A stretch of DNA of 18,501 nucleotides, from assembly GCA_018648945.1 (NCBI GenBank), contig JABGQJ010000069.1:1-18501 (forward strand), given 5' to 3'. A program made the position numbers and the translations under genes. Position 1 is the first letter of the stretch. Each line of letters starts with the position of its first letter. The notes below the pieces were generated by a model that saw only the letters and a list, made by a program, of their open reading frames with translations, was not told the origin of the DNA and made no database searches. Of the stretch, positions 1-6,713 are shown piece after piece. Origin of the DNA: Victivallales bacterium. GTDB taxonomy: Bacteria > Verrucomicrobiota > Lentisphaeria > Oligosphaerales > Lenti-02.

Positions 1-788
1 AATCCAAAGTCGTCCTCGCCGCACAGCTAGTGGAAAAGGGGCTGAAAGCCAAGACGTCCCTGGACGATGAGGAATTGCGGGCCAAACTCGCTCAGACCAC
101 ACTCGATTCGCTCCTGGCCAAGGATCTAACCGTCTACGACCGCCTGATCGAGCGCGACACCGCCATCCAGGAGATGCAGCTGGAAGCCATGCGCGAAGAG
201 CTCAAGGGCCTGCGCGAAGCGGTCAAGCTTGCCGAGGCGACACGCGATTCGTTTCAGGCCAAGGATCTCACTGCCTACGACCGCATGATCAAGCAGGACG
301 CCGCCATCCAGAAGATGCAGCTGGAAGCCATGCGCGAGGAGCTCAAGGGCCTGCGCGAAGCCACCAAACGCGCCCAATCCCGCTTCGGCGCGCGCCAGAT
401 TCGCGCGCCAATCGCCGGGCGCCTCCACCGCTACGAATTCGTGATCGGGGAGCTGGTCCGCCCGGAGAGCGTGTTGTTCGAGATCCATGGCGGCAAGTTG
501 CAGGTGCTCAAGCTCAATGTCGGCGAGCGTTACTCGGCCAAGGTGGCCGCTGGCCATAGGTACAGCGCCGTGCTCGCCCCCTACCGAGGGGTGAACACGA
601 TCTACTTCAAGGGCCAGATCAAAACACTGCGCAAGTTCGTCCAGGCCGAGGGGAAAGTGACCTATCGGCGAGCCTACTGCGACTTCGACAGCCAAGGCCT
701 CGAGATCCAGCCGGGAACCACGGCCGAGGCCCGGATCTACTACGGCAGATCCTGCCTCTGGTACTACCTCTTCAACATCGACTCCTAG
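1..788 (+). CDS. HlyD-family efflux/secretion adaptor (membrane fusion protein), 5' end outside the window
   Basis: The reading frame is open from the left edge (first full codon at base 3) to TAG at 786-788, so the start lies upstream. A GTG at 30 is in frame but has no special claim to be the start. About 261 residues are visible. The first half is a highly charged, Leu/Glu/Lys-rich helical region predicted to be a coiled coil. It contains two 47-residue tandem repeats (105-245 and 246-386), each with the core MQLEAMREELKGLREA. Next comes the second half of a lipoyl-like (barrel-sandwich) domain, with IRAPIAGRL and then GELVRPESVLFEI, and a beta-barrel segment ending in a G-T-x-A-E-A-R-I-Y-Y-G strand. 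This order is typical of periplasmic adaptors that bridge an inner-membrane exporter to an outer-membrane channel. The two ABC genes directly downstream, 16 bases away, fit that role. The missing N-terminus should carry the membrane anchor. The cargo is unknown. Confidence 0.8.
   Translation, partial: SKVVLAAQLVEKGLKAKTSLDDEELRAKLAQTTLDSLLAKDLTVYDRLIERDTAIQEMQLEAMREELKGLREAVKLAEATRDSFQAKDLTAYDRMIKQDAAIQKMQLEAMREELKGLREATKRAQSRFGARQIRAPIAGRLHRYEFVIGELVRPESVLFEIHGGKLQVLKLNVGERYSAKVAAGHRYSAVLAPYRGVNTIYFKGQIKTLRKFVQAEGKVTYRRAYCDFDSQGLEIQPGTTAEARIYYGRSCLWYYLFNIDS
105..386 (+). repeat. Tandem 141-bp in-frame duplication inside the adaptor gene
   Basis: Two direct repeats of 141 bp (47 codons) lie at 105-245 and 246-386. 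The second half of each unit is nearly identical at the DNA level; for about 45 bases around MQLEAMREELKGLREA I see one difference. The first half is more diverged. At the protein level the units begin DSLLAKDLTVYDR and DSFQAKDLTAYDR. The phase is kept, so the duplication lengthens the coiled coil without breaking the frame. Confidence 0.9.
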
Positions 789-804
789 TCCCGGGCCTTC
801 CCCC

Positions 805-2574
805 ATGGCGACTGAATCCGGCAGCCTCTCGCGCGTGTTTCGCTTCATCCGACCCTACCGGGCCAGACTCCTGGGCCTGTTCGGTCTGACGGTTGTCCTG
901 TCCGTGCTAGTGATGTTGCCGCCGCTGGTCACGCGAGCGATCATCAACAACGTCCTGGCCACCGAGAATCCCAACAGGCAACTCTTCCCCATCCTGGCAG
1001 CGTGCATGATTGCCCTGCCCGTGATGGCCGCCTTCGCCCGGCATGTGCAGACCATTGGGATTGCCTTCCTCGGCCAGCGCTTTGTCTACGACATCCGGGT
1101 GGCCCTCTACCAGCACCTGCTTGGCCTGTCGCAACGCTACTTTCACAAGAATAGCGCCGGGCGAACGGTGAACCGGCTGATGGGCGACAGCGGTATCGTG
1201 CAGCAGATGCTCACCGCCCAGAGCATCAACATCATTTCCGACCTGGTCTGCGCCACCTTCGCCATCTCCGCCACCTTCCTCATCAACTGGCGGCTGGCCC
1301 TGCTGCTCTGCGCGATCGTCACCATCTTCGTCCTCAACTACCGCATGAACATCGGTCGGATTCGCACCGCCACCAAGGGCGCGCGATCGGCGGGCGACCG
1401 CATGTCCGGCGGGGTGCAGAATCGGCTTTCTGGCAATGTGGCAGTCAAGAGCTTCGGGGCAGAGGAGCGGGAGAACCTGGTCTTCCACGATCACTCCTCG
1501 GCCACTCTCGGCCTGGGCCGGGAAGCCATGCTGGCCAGCAACTCCTTCTCCATGAATACCCGGCTCATCCAGGGGCTGGGGCGCTCCGCCATCTACTTCC
1601 TGGGCTGTGGCATGATCCTGAGGGGGGATCTGGAATACGGCGACGTGGTCGCCTTCACGGCCTATGCCATGCAATTGCTCGGGCCGGCCGTGCGCTTCTC
1701 CATGCTGGTACAACAACTGCAGAACGTGGCCATCGCCACCGACCGCCTCTTCGAGGTCTTTGCCGAGGAACCGGAGATCACCACCGATCCCGAGGCCGTT
1801 CCCGTGGAGCACCTGGCTGGCAAGGTGGACTTCGAGAACATCCAGTTCCACTACGACGAAGGCCAACCGGTGATCCGCGAATTCACCCTCCATGTGGAAG
1901 CCGGGCAGACCATCGCCCTGATCGGGCCGACGGGCTGCGGCAAGTCCACCATCCTCTCGCTCATTCTCCGCTTCTACGACATCTGCGGTGGCAGGCTGCT
2001 CATCGACGACATCGATATCAGCAAGATCGAGTTGCACTCCCTGCGTCGGCAGTTCGGCATCGTCCTTCAGGAACCCCTGCTCTTCAATGTGAGCATCATG
2101 GAGAACATCCGCTACGGACGCTCCGACGCCACCCGCGAGGAGATCATCGCCGCCGCCAAGGTCGCGGAGATCCATGACCATATCGACTCCCTGCCGGATG
2201 GCTACGACACCGTCATGGGCGACAGCGGCGTGGAACTCTCGGTTGGCCAGAAACAGCGCATCACCATCGCCCGGGCCGTGGCCGCCAATCCCGCCATCCT
2301 GATCATGGACGAAGCCACCAGCGCCCTGGACAGCGACTCCGAGCAGGCCATTCAGAAGGCCATGGACCGCGTCCTCCAGAACCGCACCTGCTTCGTCGTC
2401 GCCCACCGCCTCAGCACCATCCGCAATGCGGACCAGATCATCCTCCTGGATGAAGGCTGCATCGCCGAGAAGGGCAGCCACGACGAGCTTATGGCCATCC
2501 CTCACGGTCGCTATCACGAACTCTACGAGAAGCACATGGGTGCTGGCGTGATCAGCGAAGAGGAGGAGGAATAG
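805..2574 (+). CDS. ABC exporter half-transporter (permease-ATPase fusion) with consensus catalytic residues
   Basis: This 589-residue protein is a full-length type IV (MsbA-like) half-transporter. An N-terminal transmembrane domain (about residues 15-310, six helices expected) is followed by a nucleotide-binding domain. Walker A is GPTGCGKST at 374-382. The signature is LSVGQ at 478-482, with Val in place of the usual first Gly. Walker B ends in D502 followed by the catalytic Glu E503 (MDEATSALD), and the switch His is H534 (VAHRLST). The ATG at 805 gives the usual short cytoplasmic N-terminus (FRFIRPYRARLLGL). No good Shine-Dalgarno precedes it, and the gene begins 16 bases after the adaptor stop, so translational coupling is likely. 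The next ABC gene follows after 2 bases. With that partner it should form a heterodimeric exporter in the inner membrane. Substrate is not deducible; lipids, peptides, drugs or glycans are all possible. Confidence 0.93.
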   Translation: MATESGSLSRVFRFIRPYRARLLGLFGLTVVLSVLVMLPPLVTRAIINNVLATENPNRQLFPILAACMIALPVMAAFARHVQTIGIAFLGQRFVYDIRVALYQHLLGLSQRYFHKNSAGRTVNRLMGDSGIVQQMLTAQSINIISDLVCATFAISATFLINWRLALLLCAIVTIFVLNYRMNIGRIRTATKGARSAGDRMSGGVQNRLSGNVAVKSFGAEERENLVFHDHSSATLGLGREAMLASNSFSMNTRLIQGLGRSAIYFLGCGMILRGDLEYGDVVAFTAYAMQLLGPAVRFSMLVQQLQNVAIATDRLFEVFAEEPEITTDPEAVPVEHLAGKVDFENIQFHYDEGQPVIREFTLHVEAGQTIALIGPTGCGKSTILSLILRFYDICGGRLLIDDIDISKIELHSLRRQFGIVLQEPLLFNVSIMENIRYGRSDATREEIIAAAKVAEIHDHIDSLPDGYDTVMGDSGVELSVGQKQRITIARAVAANPAILIMDEATSALDSDSEQAIQKAMDRVLQNRTCFVVAHRLSTIRNADQIILLDEGCIAEKGSHDELMAIPHGRYHELYEKHMGAGVISEEEEE

Positions 2575-2576
2575 CC

Positions 2577-4526
2577 ATGGCCCGCAAAGAGCATTTCCGC
2601 GGCTACCCCTACCGCCCCCCCCGCAAGATCAAGGAGAGCTACGCTGGCGAAGAGAGCCACTTCTGGCGCTTCTTCCGGCGCTATGTGCTACCACACAAGT
2701 GGATCCTGGGCTTCACTCTCTTCCTGACCTGCGTCAATACCAGCTCTGTCTACCTGATGTCCTTCTATGGGCGGCTGGTGGTGGACACGATCCTGATGGT
2801 CAAGACCGGCGGCCAGGAGGCCGCACCGGTCGAGCGCCGCATCCATGCGCGAGAAGGCGCCAAGCGGCGACTGCCAAGGACCAGCCGGGCCCGAGACATG
2901 GATACGGAGGGGGACCTCGACGACCGCCCCCCCGAAGCAGGCCACAGACTCCTGATCCTGGCACTGTTCTACATGGGGACCCAACTCACCCTCAACCTCC
3001 TCGCTCGGCTCGCAAGGCGCAGCCAGATCAAGGTATCCCAGGGCATCACCGGAAATCTGCGCGAGGACATGCACCGCAAGGTATTGGAACTGGACATGTC
3101 CTACCACCAGGCGCACAGCCCGGGACGGTTGCTCGCGCGCATTCTCTCGGATGTGGCCGTGCTTCAGAGGCAGATGCTCAACACGGTCACCAGCCTGGTG
3201 TGCAATGTGGTCCTGATCGTGGTCGGGGTCACCATTCTGCTCTGCACCAACTGGCGTATGGGCATGATCGTCTTTGCCCTGCTCCCGTTGTACGTCCTAG
3301 TGGTGAATCGAGTACGCCCCAGAATCAAGGCCCTGACCAAGGAACTGCGTCACACCAATTCCTGCCTCTACGGCCTGACCACACAGAAGATGGATGGGGT
3401 CAAGGCGATCCAGGCCTACGGGCGCGAGCGTGGCGAGTTGCTCAATTTCCGTCGGCTCACCTCCACCTTCCTGCGCGATGCCCTCGGCCAGCAACAGATC
3501 AGCGCCGGGCTCAGCCGGTCCATGACCCTCATCACCACGACCGGCCAAATCGGGACCTTCCTGCTCGGGGCCAAGTGGGTTCTCGATGGCCGCATGTCCC
3601 TGGGAGAGATGTTCTTCGTGCGCAACACCGCGCTCACGCTCTTCACTCCGGTTGTGGCCCTCACCCGCCTGGGGGTCATGTTCAGCAACCTCCAGGTCGT
3701 CCTGCAACGCGTGGTCGATGTGCTGGACCATCCGGTCAAAATCGTCGATGCCCCCGACGCCGTCGATTTCCCCACGCCCATGGCTTCTGGCATCGACCTG
3801 CGCCACGTCTCCTTCGCCTATCCGTCGATCGACGACGAAGGGGAGGAGGAACCGGTCCTGCGGGACGTCTGCCTCCACGTGCCCGCAGGCTCGTGGCTCT
3901 GCGTCATGGGTGCCAGCGGCTGCGGCAAATCCACGCTAATCAATCTCCTGGCGCGCCTGCACGAACCGGACTCGGGCGAGATCCTGCTGGATGGCGTTGA
4001 TCTCCGCAAGGTCCGCACCGCCGATGTCCGCAGGCATGTCGGCCTGGTCCCCCAGGAAGCCCAGATCTTCAGCGGCACCGTTCGCGACAACATCTGCTAC
4101 GGGGTTCCCGACGCCGAGCCCCAGCAGATCATGGACGCCGCCAAGGCCGCCGAACTGCACGATTTCATCCTCACCATGAAGATCCAGTATGAGAGTCTGA
4201 TCGGGCAGAAGGGCCAGAGCCTCTCCGGCGGCCAACGCCAGCGCCTCTCCCTGGCCCGCGCCCTCATCACCAACCCCGAAGTCCTCATCCTCGACGATTG
4301 CACCTCCGCCCTGGACGCCAATACCGAGGGGCGCATCCAGGACACCCTCGCCCGCATCCTGGTCGGCAAGACCGCCATCATCGTCTCCCAGCGCGTCTCC
4401 ATGGCCAAGCGCTGCCACAAGATCTGCGTGCTGGACGACGGCGCGGTCAGCGAGTATGGCTCCCACGACCAACTCGTGCGCAACGGCGGCTTCTACGCCC
4501 GGCTCCACGCCCAGCAAACCGAGTAG
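2577..4526 (+). CDS. ABC exporter half-transporter with degenerate ATP site (partner of the preceding gene)
   Basis: This 649-residue half-transporter has a transmembrane domain (about residues 40-350) and a nucleotide-binding domain. Walker A is GASGCGKST, starting at residue 445 with Lys451. The signature LSGGQ at 549-553 is canonical. Walker B reads LDDCTSALD, so Asp574 stands where the catalytic Glu is expected. The switch His is replaced by Gln605 (VSQRVSM). These are the substitutions known from the non-hydrolysing site of heterodimeric exporters such as TM287/288, BmrCD and TAP. A charged segment of about 45 residues (about 76-122) lies between the first two membrane helices. It should face the periplasm and is longer than in the partner. 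The ATG at 2577 lies 2 bases after the previous stop and is preceded by a strong purine-rich ribosome site (GAGGAGGA) inside the end of that gene. The two genes are therefore surely co-transcribed. Confidence 0.93.
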   Translation: MARKEHFRGYPYRPPRKIKESYAGEESHFWRFFRRYVLPHKWILGFTLFLTCVNTSSVYLMSFYGRLVVDTILMVKTGGQEAAPVERRIHAREGAKRRLPRTSRARDMDTEGDLDDRPPEAGHRLLILALFYMGTQLTLNLLARLARRSQIKVSQGITGNLREDMHRKVLELDMSYHQAHSPGRLLARILSDVAVLQRQMLNTVTSLVCNVVLIVVGVTILLCTNWRMGMIVFALLPLYVLVVNRVRPRIKALTKELRHTNSCLYGLTTQKMDGVKAIQAYGRERGELLNFRRLTSTFLRDALGQQQISAGLSRSMTLITTTGQIGTFLLGAKWVLDGRMSLGEMFFVRNTALTLFTPVVALTRLGVMFSNLQVVLQRVVDVLDHPVKIVDAPDAVDFPTPMASGIDLRHVSFAYPSIDDEGEEEPVLRDVCLHVPAGSWLCVMGASGCGKSTLINLLARLHEPDSGEILLDGVDLRKVRTADVRRHVGLVPQEAQIFSGTVRDNICYGVPDAEPQQIMDAAKAAELHDFILTMKIQYESLIGQKGQSLSGGQRQRLSLARALITNPEVLILDDCTSALDANTEGRIQDTLARILVGKTAIIVSQRVSMAKRCHKICVLDDGAVSEYGSHDQLVRNGGFYARLHAQQTE

Positions 4527-4527
4527 C

Positions 4528-4577
4528 CGGGTCGCAACCCGCAGCACCCGTGCTAGGGTTGCCAGAAGCCGCAACCC
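4528..4577 (+). terminator. Nested and mutually exclusive hairpins after the ABC operon
   Basis: GCAACCC (4534-4540) pairs perfectly with GGGTTGC (4556-4562). The enclosed loop holds a second stem, AGCAC (4543-4547) with GTGCT (4550-4554). CGGGT (4528-4532) can instead pair with ACCCG (4537-4541). A second GCAACCC at 4571-4577 can compete for the same GGGTTGC. There is no U-tract after any of these. The position just after a stop codon suits a terminator or RNA-processing element. The competing arms could also act on the downstream hydrolase gene. Confidence 0.4.
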
Positions 4578-4608
4578 GACAGCCAATCCACCCACCAGGG
4601 ACCCAACC

Positions 4609-5478
4609 ATGCTGCCCACCATTCTACGTCGCAGCCTCGTCGGCGCGCTTGCCTGCCTCTGCGTCGCCGCCAAGCCTCCCAAGAAGGGGAAAATTCAGAC
4701 CATGGGTGTTGTGAAACGAGTCGAGACCTTCAAGACCATCGGGGACGTCAAGCTCAAGCTGCATATCTACGAGAAGGAGAACCGCGACCTCGGCAAGCCC
4801 GCTCCGGTCGCCGTCTTCTTCTTTGGCGGCGGTTGGGTTGGTGGCAGTCCCGGCCAATTCTTCCACCACTGCGAGCATCTGGCCAGCAAGGGCATGGTCG
4901 CCATCTCCGCCGAGTACCGCATCGCCAAAAAGCACAAGACGACCCCCTTCGAATGCGTCCAGGACGGCAAGAGCGCCGTGCGCTGGGTTCGCGCCAACGC
5001 CAAACGCCTCGGGATCGACCCCAAGCGGGTCGTCGCGGGCGGCGGCTCCGCCGGCGGCCATGTGGGCGCCTGCACCGGCGTGATCAAGAAGCATGAGGAG
5101 CCCGGCGAAGACCTCACCATCAGCTCCGTCCCCGACGCCATGGTCCTCTTCAACCCCGTCATCGACACCACGGAAAAGGGCTACGGTGCCAACAAGGTCA
5201 AGGGCCGAGAGACCGAAATCTCCCCTTGCCACCACGTCCGCGCAGACCTCCCACCCACCCTCATCTTCCACGGCACCACCGACACCACCGTGCCCTTCGA
5301 GAACGTCCAGCGCTTCCAACGGCTGATGAAGGAAGCAGGCAACGTCTGCGAAGTCCTCCCCTTCGAGGGCAAGGCCCACGGCTTCTTCAACTGGATGCGC
5401 GATCCCGACAACGCCTCCTACCTCGCCACCATCAAGCGCATGGACGAATTCCTCCTCAAACTCAAGATCCTGCCGTAG
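4609..5478 (+). CDS. Exported alpha/beta hydrolase (esterase/lipase-like)
   Basis: This 289-residue protein has a signal-peptide-like N-terminus (MLPTILRRSLVGALACLCVAA) followed by a Lys-rich mature start. The catalytic layout of the alpha/beta hydrolase fold is present. The nucleophile is S147 in GGGSAGGH, the acid is probably D225 in HGTTDTTVP, and the base is H257 in GKAHGFF. The oxyanion-loop motif reads FGGGW (72-76) where the hormone-sensitive-lipase/BD-FAE group usually has HGGGW. ATG 4609 was chosen because AGGG lies 8 bases upstream and the product gains a signal sequence. An in-frame start at 4456 would overlap the ABC gene by more than 70 bases. Cys residues near the signal end (ALAC, LCVA) do not make a clean lipobox. 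Its relatives include carbohydrate esterases and general carboxylesterases, so the substrate is uncertain. It is probably co-transcribed with the small gene 29 bases downstream. Confidence 0.85.
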   Translation: MLPTILRRSLVGALACLCVAAKPPKKGKIQTMGVVKRVETFKTIGDVKLKLHIYEKENRDLGKPAPVAVFFFGGGWVGGSPGQFFHHCEHLASKGMVAISAEYRIAKKHKTTPFECVQDGKSAVRWVRANAKRLGIDPKRVVAGGGSAGGHVGACTGVIKKHEEPGEDLTISSVPDAMVLFNPVIDTTEKGYGANKVKGRETEISPCHHVRADLPPTLIFHGTTDTTVPFENVQRFQRLMKEAGNVCEVLPFEGKAHGFFNWMRDPDNASYLATIKRMDEFLLKLKILP

Positions 5479-5507
5479 GGCTGAACAATCAGGAACGGAG
5501 AAGAGAA

Positions 5508-5831
5508 ATGTCCCAGCCGACTTCGAACGACTTCCAGCTACCGAGCCCCAAGATCCCCGCCATCGCCTTCTCGTGCAGCGCCTACGGTCATCTTGCGTTA
5601 CTGGTCGGCATCTTTGCTGGCGTCACCGTCAGCATCGCAGCAACCGTGAGCGGCGGCGCAAGCCCCATGGTCGCCGGGGCCTACGGCGTGGGCACCTTCC
5701 TGGTATGGGCAGGGGTCTCGATCTTCTTCCACGCACTCGCCCAAATCGTCCAGCAAAACGCCATGGCAGCCCACTATTCCCAGCTCACAGCCATCCACAC
5801 GCGGCAGACTCGTGAGAAGAGCGACCGGTAG
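5508..5831 (+). CDS. Small hypothetical protein with two membrane segments
   Basis: This 107-residue product is not one I recognise. ATG 5508 has a GGAG ribosome site 7 bases upstream (5497-5500), 29 bases after the hydrolase stop. A longer reading of the same frame back to 5226 would lie inside the hydrolase and is not credible. The protein has a polar N-terminus of about 18 residues and a first hydrophobic helix (about 25-48). After a Gly/Ala/Ser-rich linker comes a second helix (about 55-78). The C-terminus is polar and basic (HTRQTREKSDR). Both ends probably face the cytoplasm. The function is unknown; the context suggests only that it may be expressed with the hydrolase. Confidence 0.65.
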   Translation: MSQPTSNDFQLPSPKIPAIAFSCSAYGHLALLVGIFAGVTVSIAATVSGGASPMVAGAYGVGTFLVWAGVSIFFHALAQIVQQNAMAAHYSQLTAIHTRQTREKSDR

Positions 5832-5856
5832 GCCGACCACCACCCGTTCACGGCGC

Positions 5857-5894
5857 GCAATGCCCCCGCAGCGGGCGTTGCATCGGGCTGCCCG
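5857..5894 (+). terminator. GC-rich hairpin pair, possible terminator without U-tract
   Basis: GCAATGCCC (5857-5865) pairs with GGGCGTTGC (5873-5881) over nine positions, one of them a G-U pair, with a 7-base loop. A short second stem, CGGG (5884-5887) with CCCG (5891-5894), follows at once. The stems lie 25 bases after the small membrane-protein stop and before lgt, so they probably separate two transcription units. No T-run follows. Confidence 0.45.
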
Positions 5895-5906
5895 TCACGG
5901 TAGATT
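5878..5906 (+). promoter_or_regulatory. Candidate sigma-70-type promoter for the lgt operon
   Basis: TTGCAT (5878-5883) and TAGATT (5901-5906) are separated by 17 bases, with the -10 about 43 bases before the lgt ATG. Each hexamer matches only part of the consensus. The -35 overlaps the preceding hairpin, so this is a weak call. Confidence 0.25.
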
Positions 5907-5948
5907 CTGGCTGCGATTCTTCAGCTCAACAAACAGCGAGATCGGCGG

Positions 5949-6713
5949 ATGACCCCAGTCGCATTCCACATCGGCTCCCTGCAGATCTACTGGTACGGCA
6001 TCTGCATGGCCTTCGCCTTTCTCACGAGCTACGGGGTTGCCTCCTATCTCGCCCCGAAGCGGAACCTGCCAAACGATGTGATCGGCGATCTGCTGACTTG
6101 GACCGTGGTCGGCGGGTTGGGGGGAGCACGGCTGCTGTTCGTCATTCAGAATGCGGACCAGTACCTTGACAACCCACTGCGGATTCTCAACTTCCGGGAA
6201 GGCGGTCTCGTCTTCTATGGCGGCTTCGTCTGCGCCACGCTGGTGGTCGCCTGGCGGGCCAAGGCGAGGAAACTCGCCCCATGGTCGGTGGCGGACGTGC
6301 TGGCAGTGGCCGTACCGATGGGGCACGCCGTCGGGCGCATTGGCTGCTTCCTCCATGGCTGCTGCCATGGGCGTCCCTACTACAGAGCCTATGCGATCCG
6401 ATACGCCGCATCCCCGGATGTATCCTACCTTCCCATCCAGCTCGTCGCCGCCGCAGGCAATGCCTGCCTGGCCCTTTTCCTGCTCTTTCTCTTCCATCGC
6501 AAGTCTCTGAAGGGAAGGATATTCCCCATCTACGCCATGCTCTACGCCATCCTCCGTTTCTCCACCGAGTTCGGCAGAGGTGACTACGGCACTCGACCGG
6601 GCGGCCTGACCCCCGCCCAATGGGTCTGCTTCCTGATCTTCCCGGCTGGCATGGCCCTGTGGCGCTACACGGGCCCCCGTCAGCCCCAGGACGAGAACCC
6701 CGATTCCGCATGA
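5949..6713 (+). CDS. lgt: Prolipoprotein diacylglyceryl transferase
   Basis: The enzyme moves a diacylglyceryl group from phosphatidylglycerol to the lipobox Cys of prolipoproteins in the inner membrane, the first step of lipoprotein maturation. The 254-residue length and multi-helix profile fit. Family marks visible are GGLGGARLL (56-64), GGLVFYGG (85-92) and the signature GRIGCFLHGCCHGRP (129-143) with the essential Arg at R130. YLPIQL (160-165) corresponds to the HP-x-Q-L motif, and RFSTEFGRGD near the end carries R203. The signature has Cys and His where enterobacterial enzymes have Asn (GRxGNFxNGE). As I recall, this variant is common in other phyla. Y90 stands in place of the E. coli His103. 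The ATG at 5949 follows a purine-rich stretch. Its stop overlaps the next start (ATGA), so the downstream genes are translationally coupled. Confidence 0.93.
   Translation: MTPVAFHIGSLQIYWYGICMAFAFLTSYGVASYLAPKRNLPNDVIGDLLTWTVVGGLGGARLLFVIQNADQYLDNPLRILNFREGGLVFYGGFVCATLVVAWRAKARKLAPWSVADVLAVAVPMGHAVGRIGCFLHGCCHGRPYYRAYAIRYAASPDVSYLPIQLVAAAGNACLALFLLFLFHRKSLKGRIFPIYAMLYAILRFSTEFGRGDYGTRPGGLTPAQWVCFLIFPAGMALWRYTGPRQPQDENPDSA

Noticed and set aside
907..2535. 542-codon open frame on the minus strand opposite the first ABC gene
   Set aside because: It is the antisense of a clear ABC transporter; high GC and C-ended codons keep the opposite frame free of stops. Its product has a low-complexity Asp/Gly/Val/His-rich composition and no family motif.
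4456..4608. Longer N-terminus for the alpha/beta hydrolase starting at 4456
   Set aside because: It would overlap the ABC gene, run through a hairpin region, and bury the signal peptide that begins at 4609.
4648..4668. Lipobox in the alpha/beta hydrolase signal
   Set aside because: The Cys residues are preceded by G-A-L-A and A-C-L, which do not fit the usual L-[AS]-[GA]-C spacing, so I call only a general export signal.
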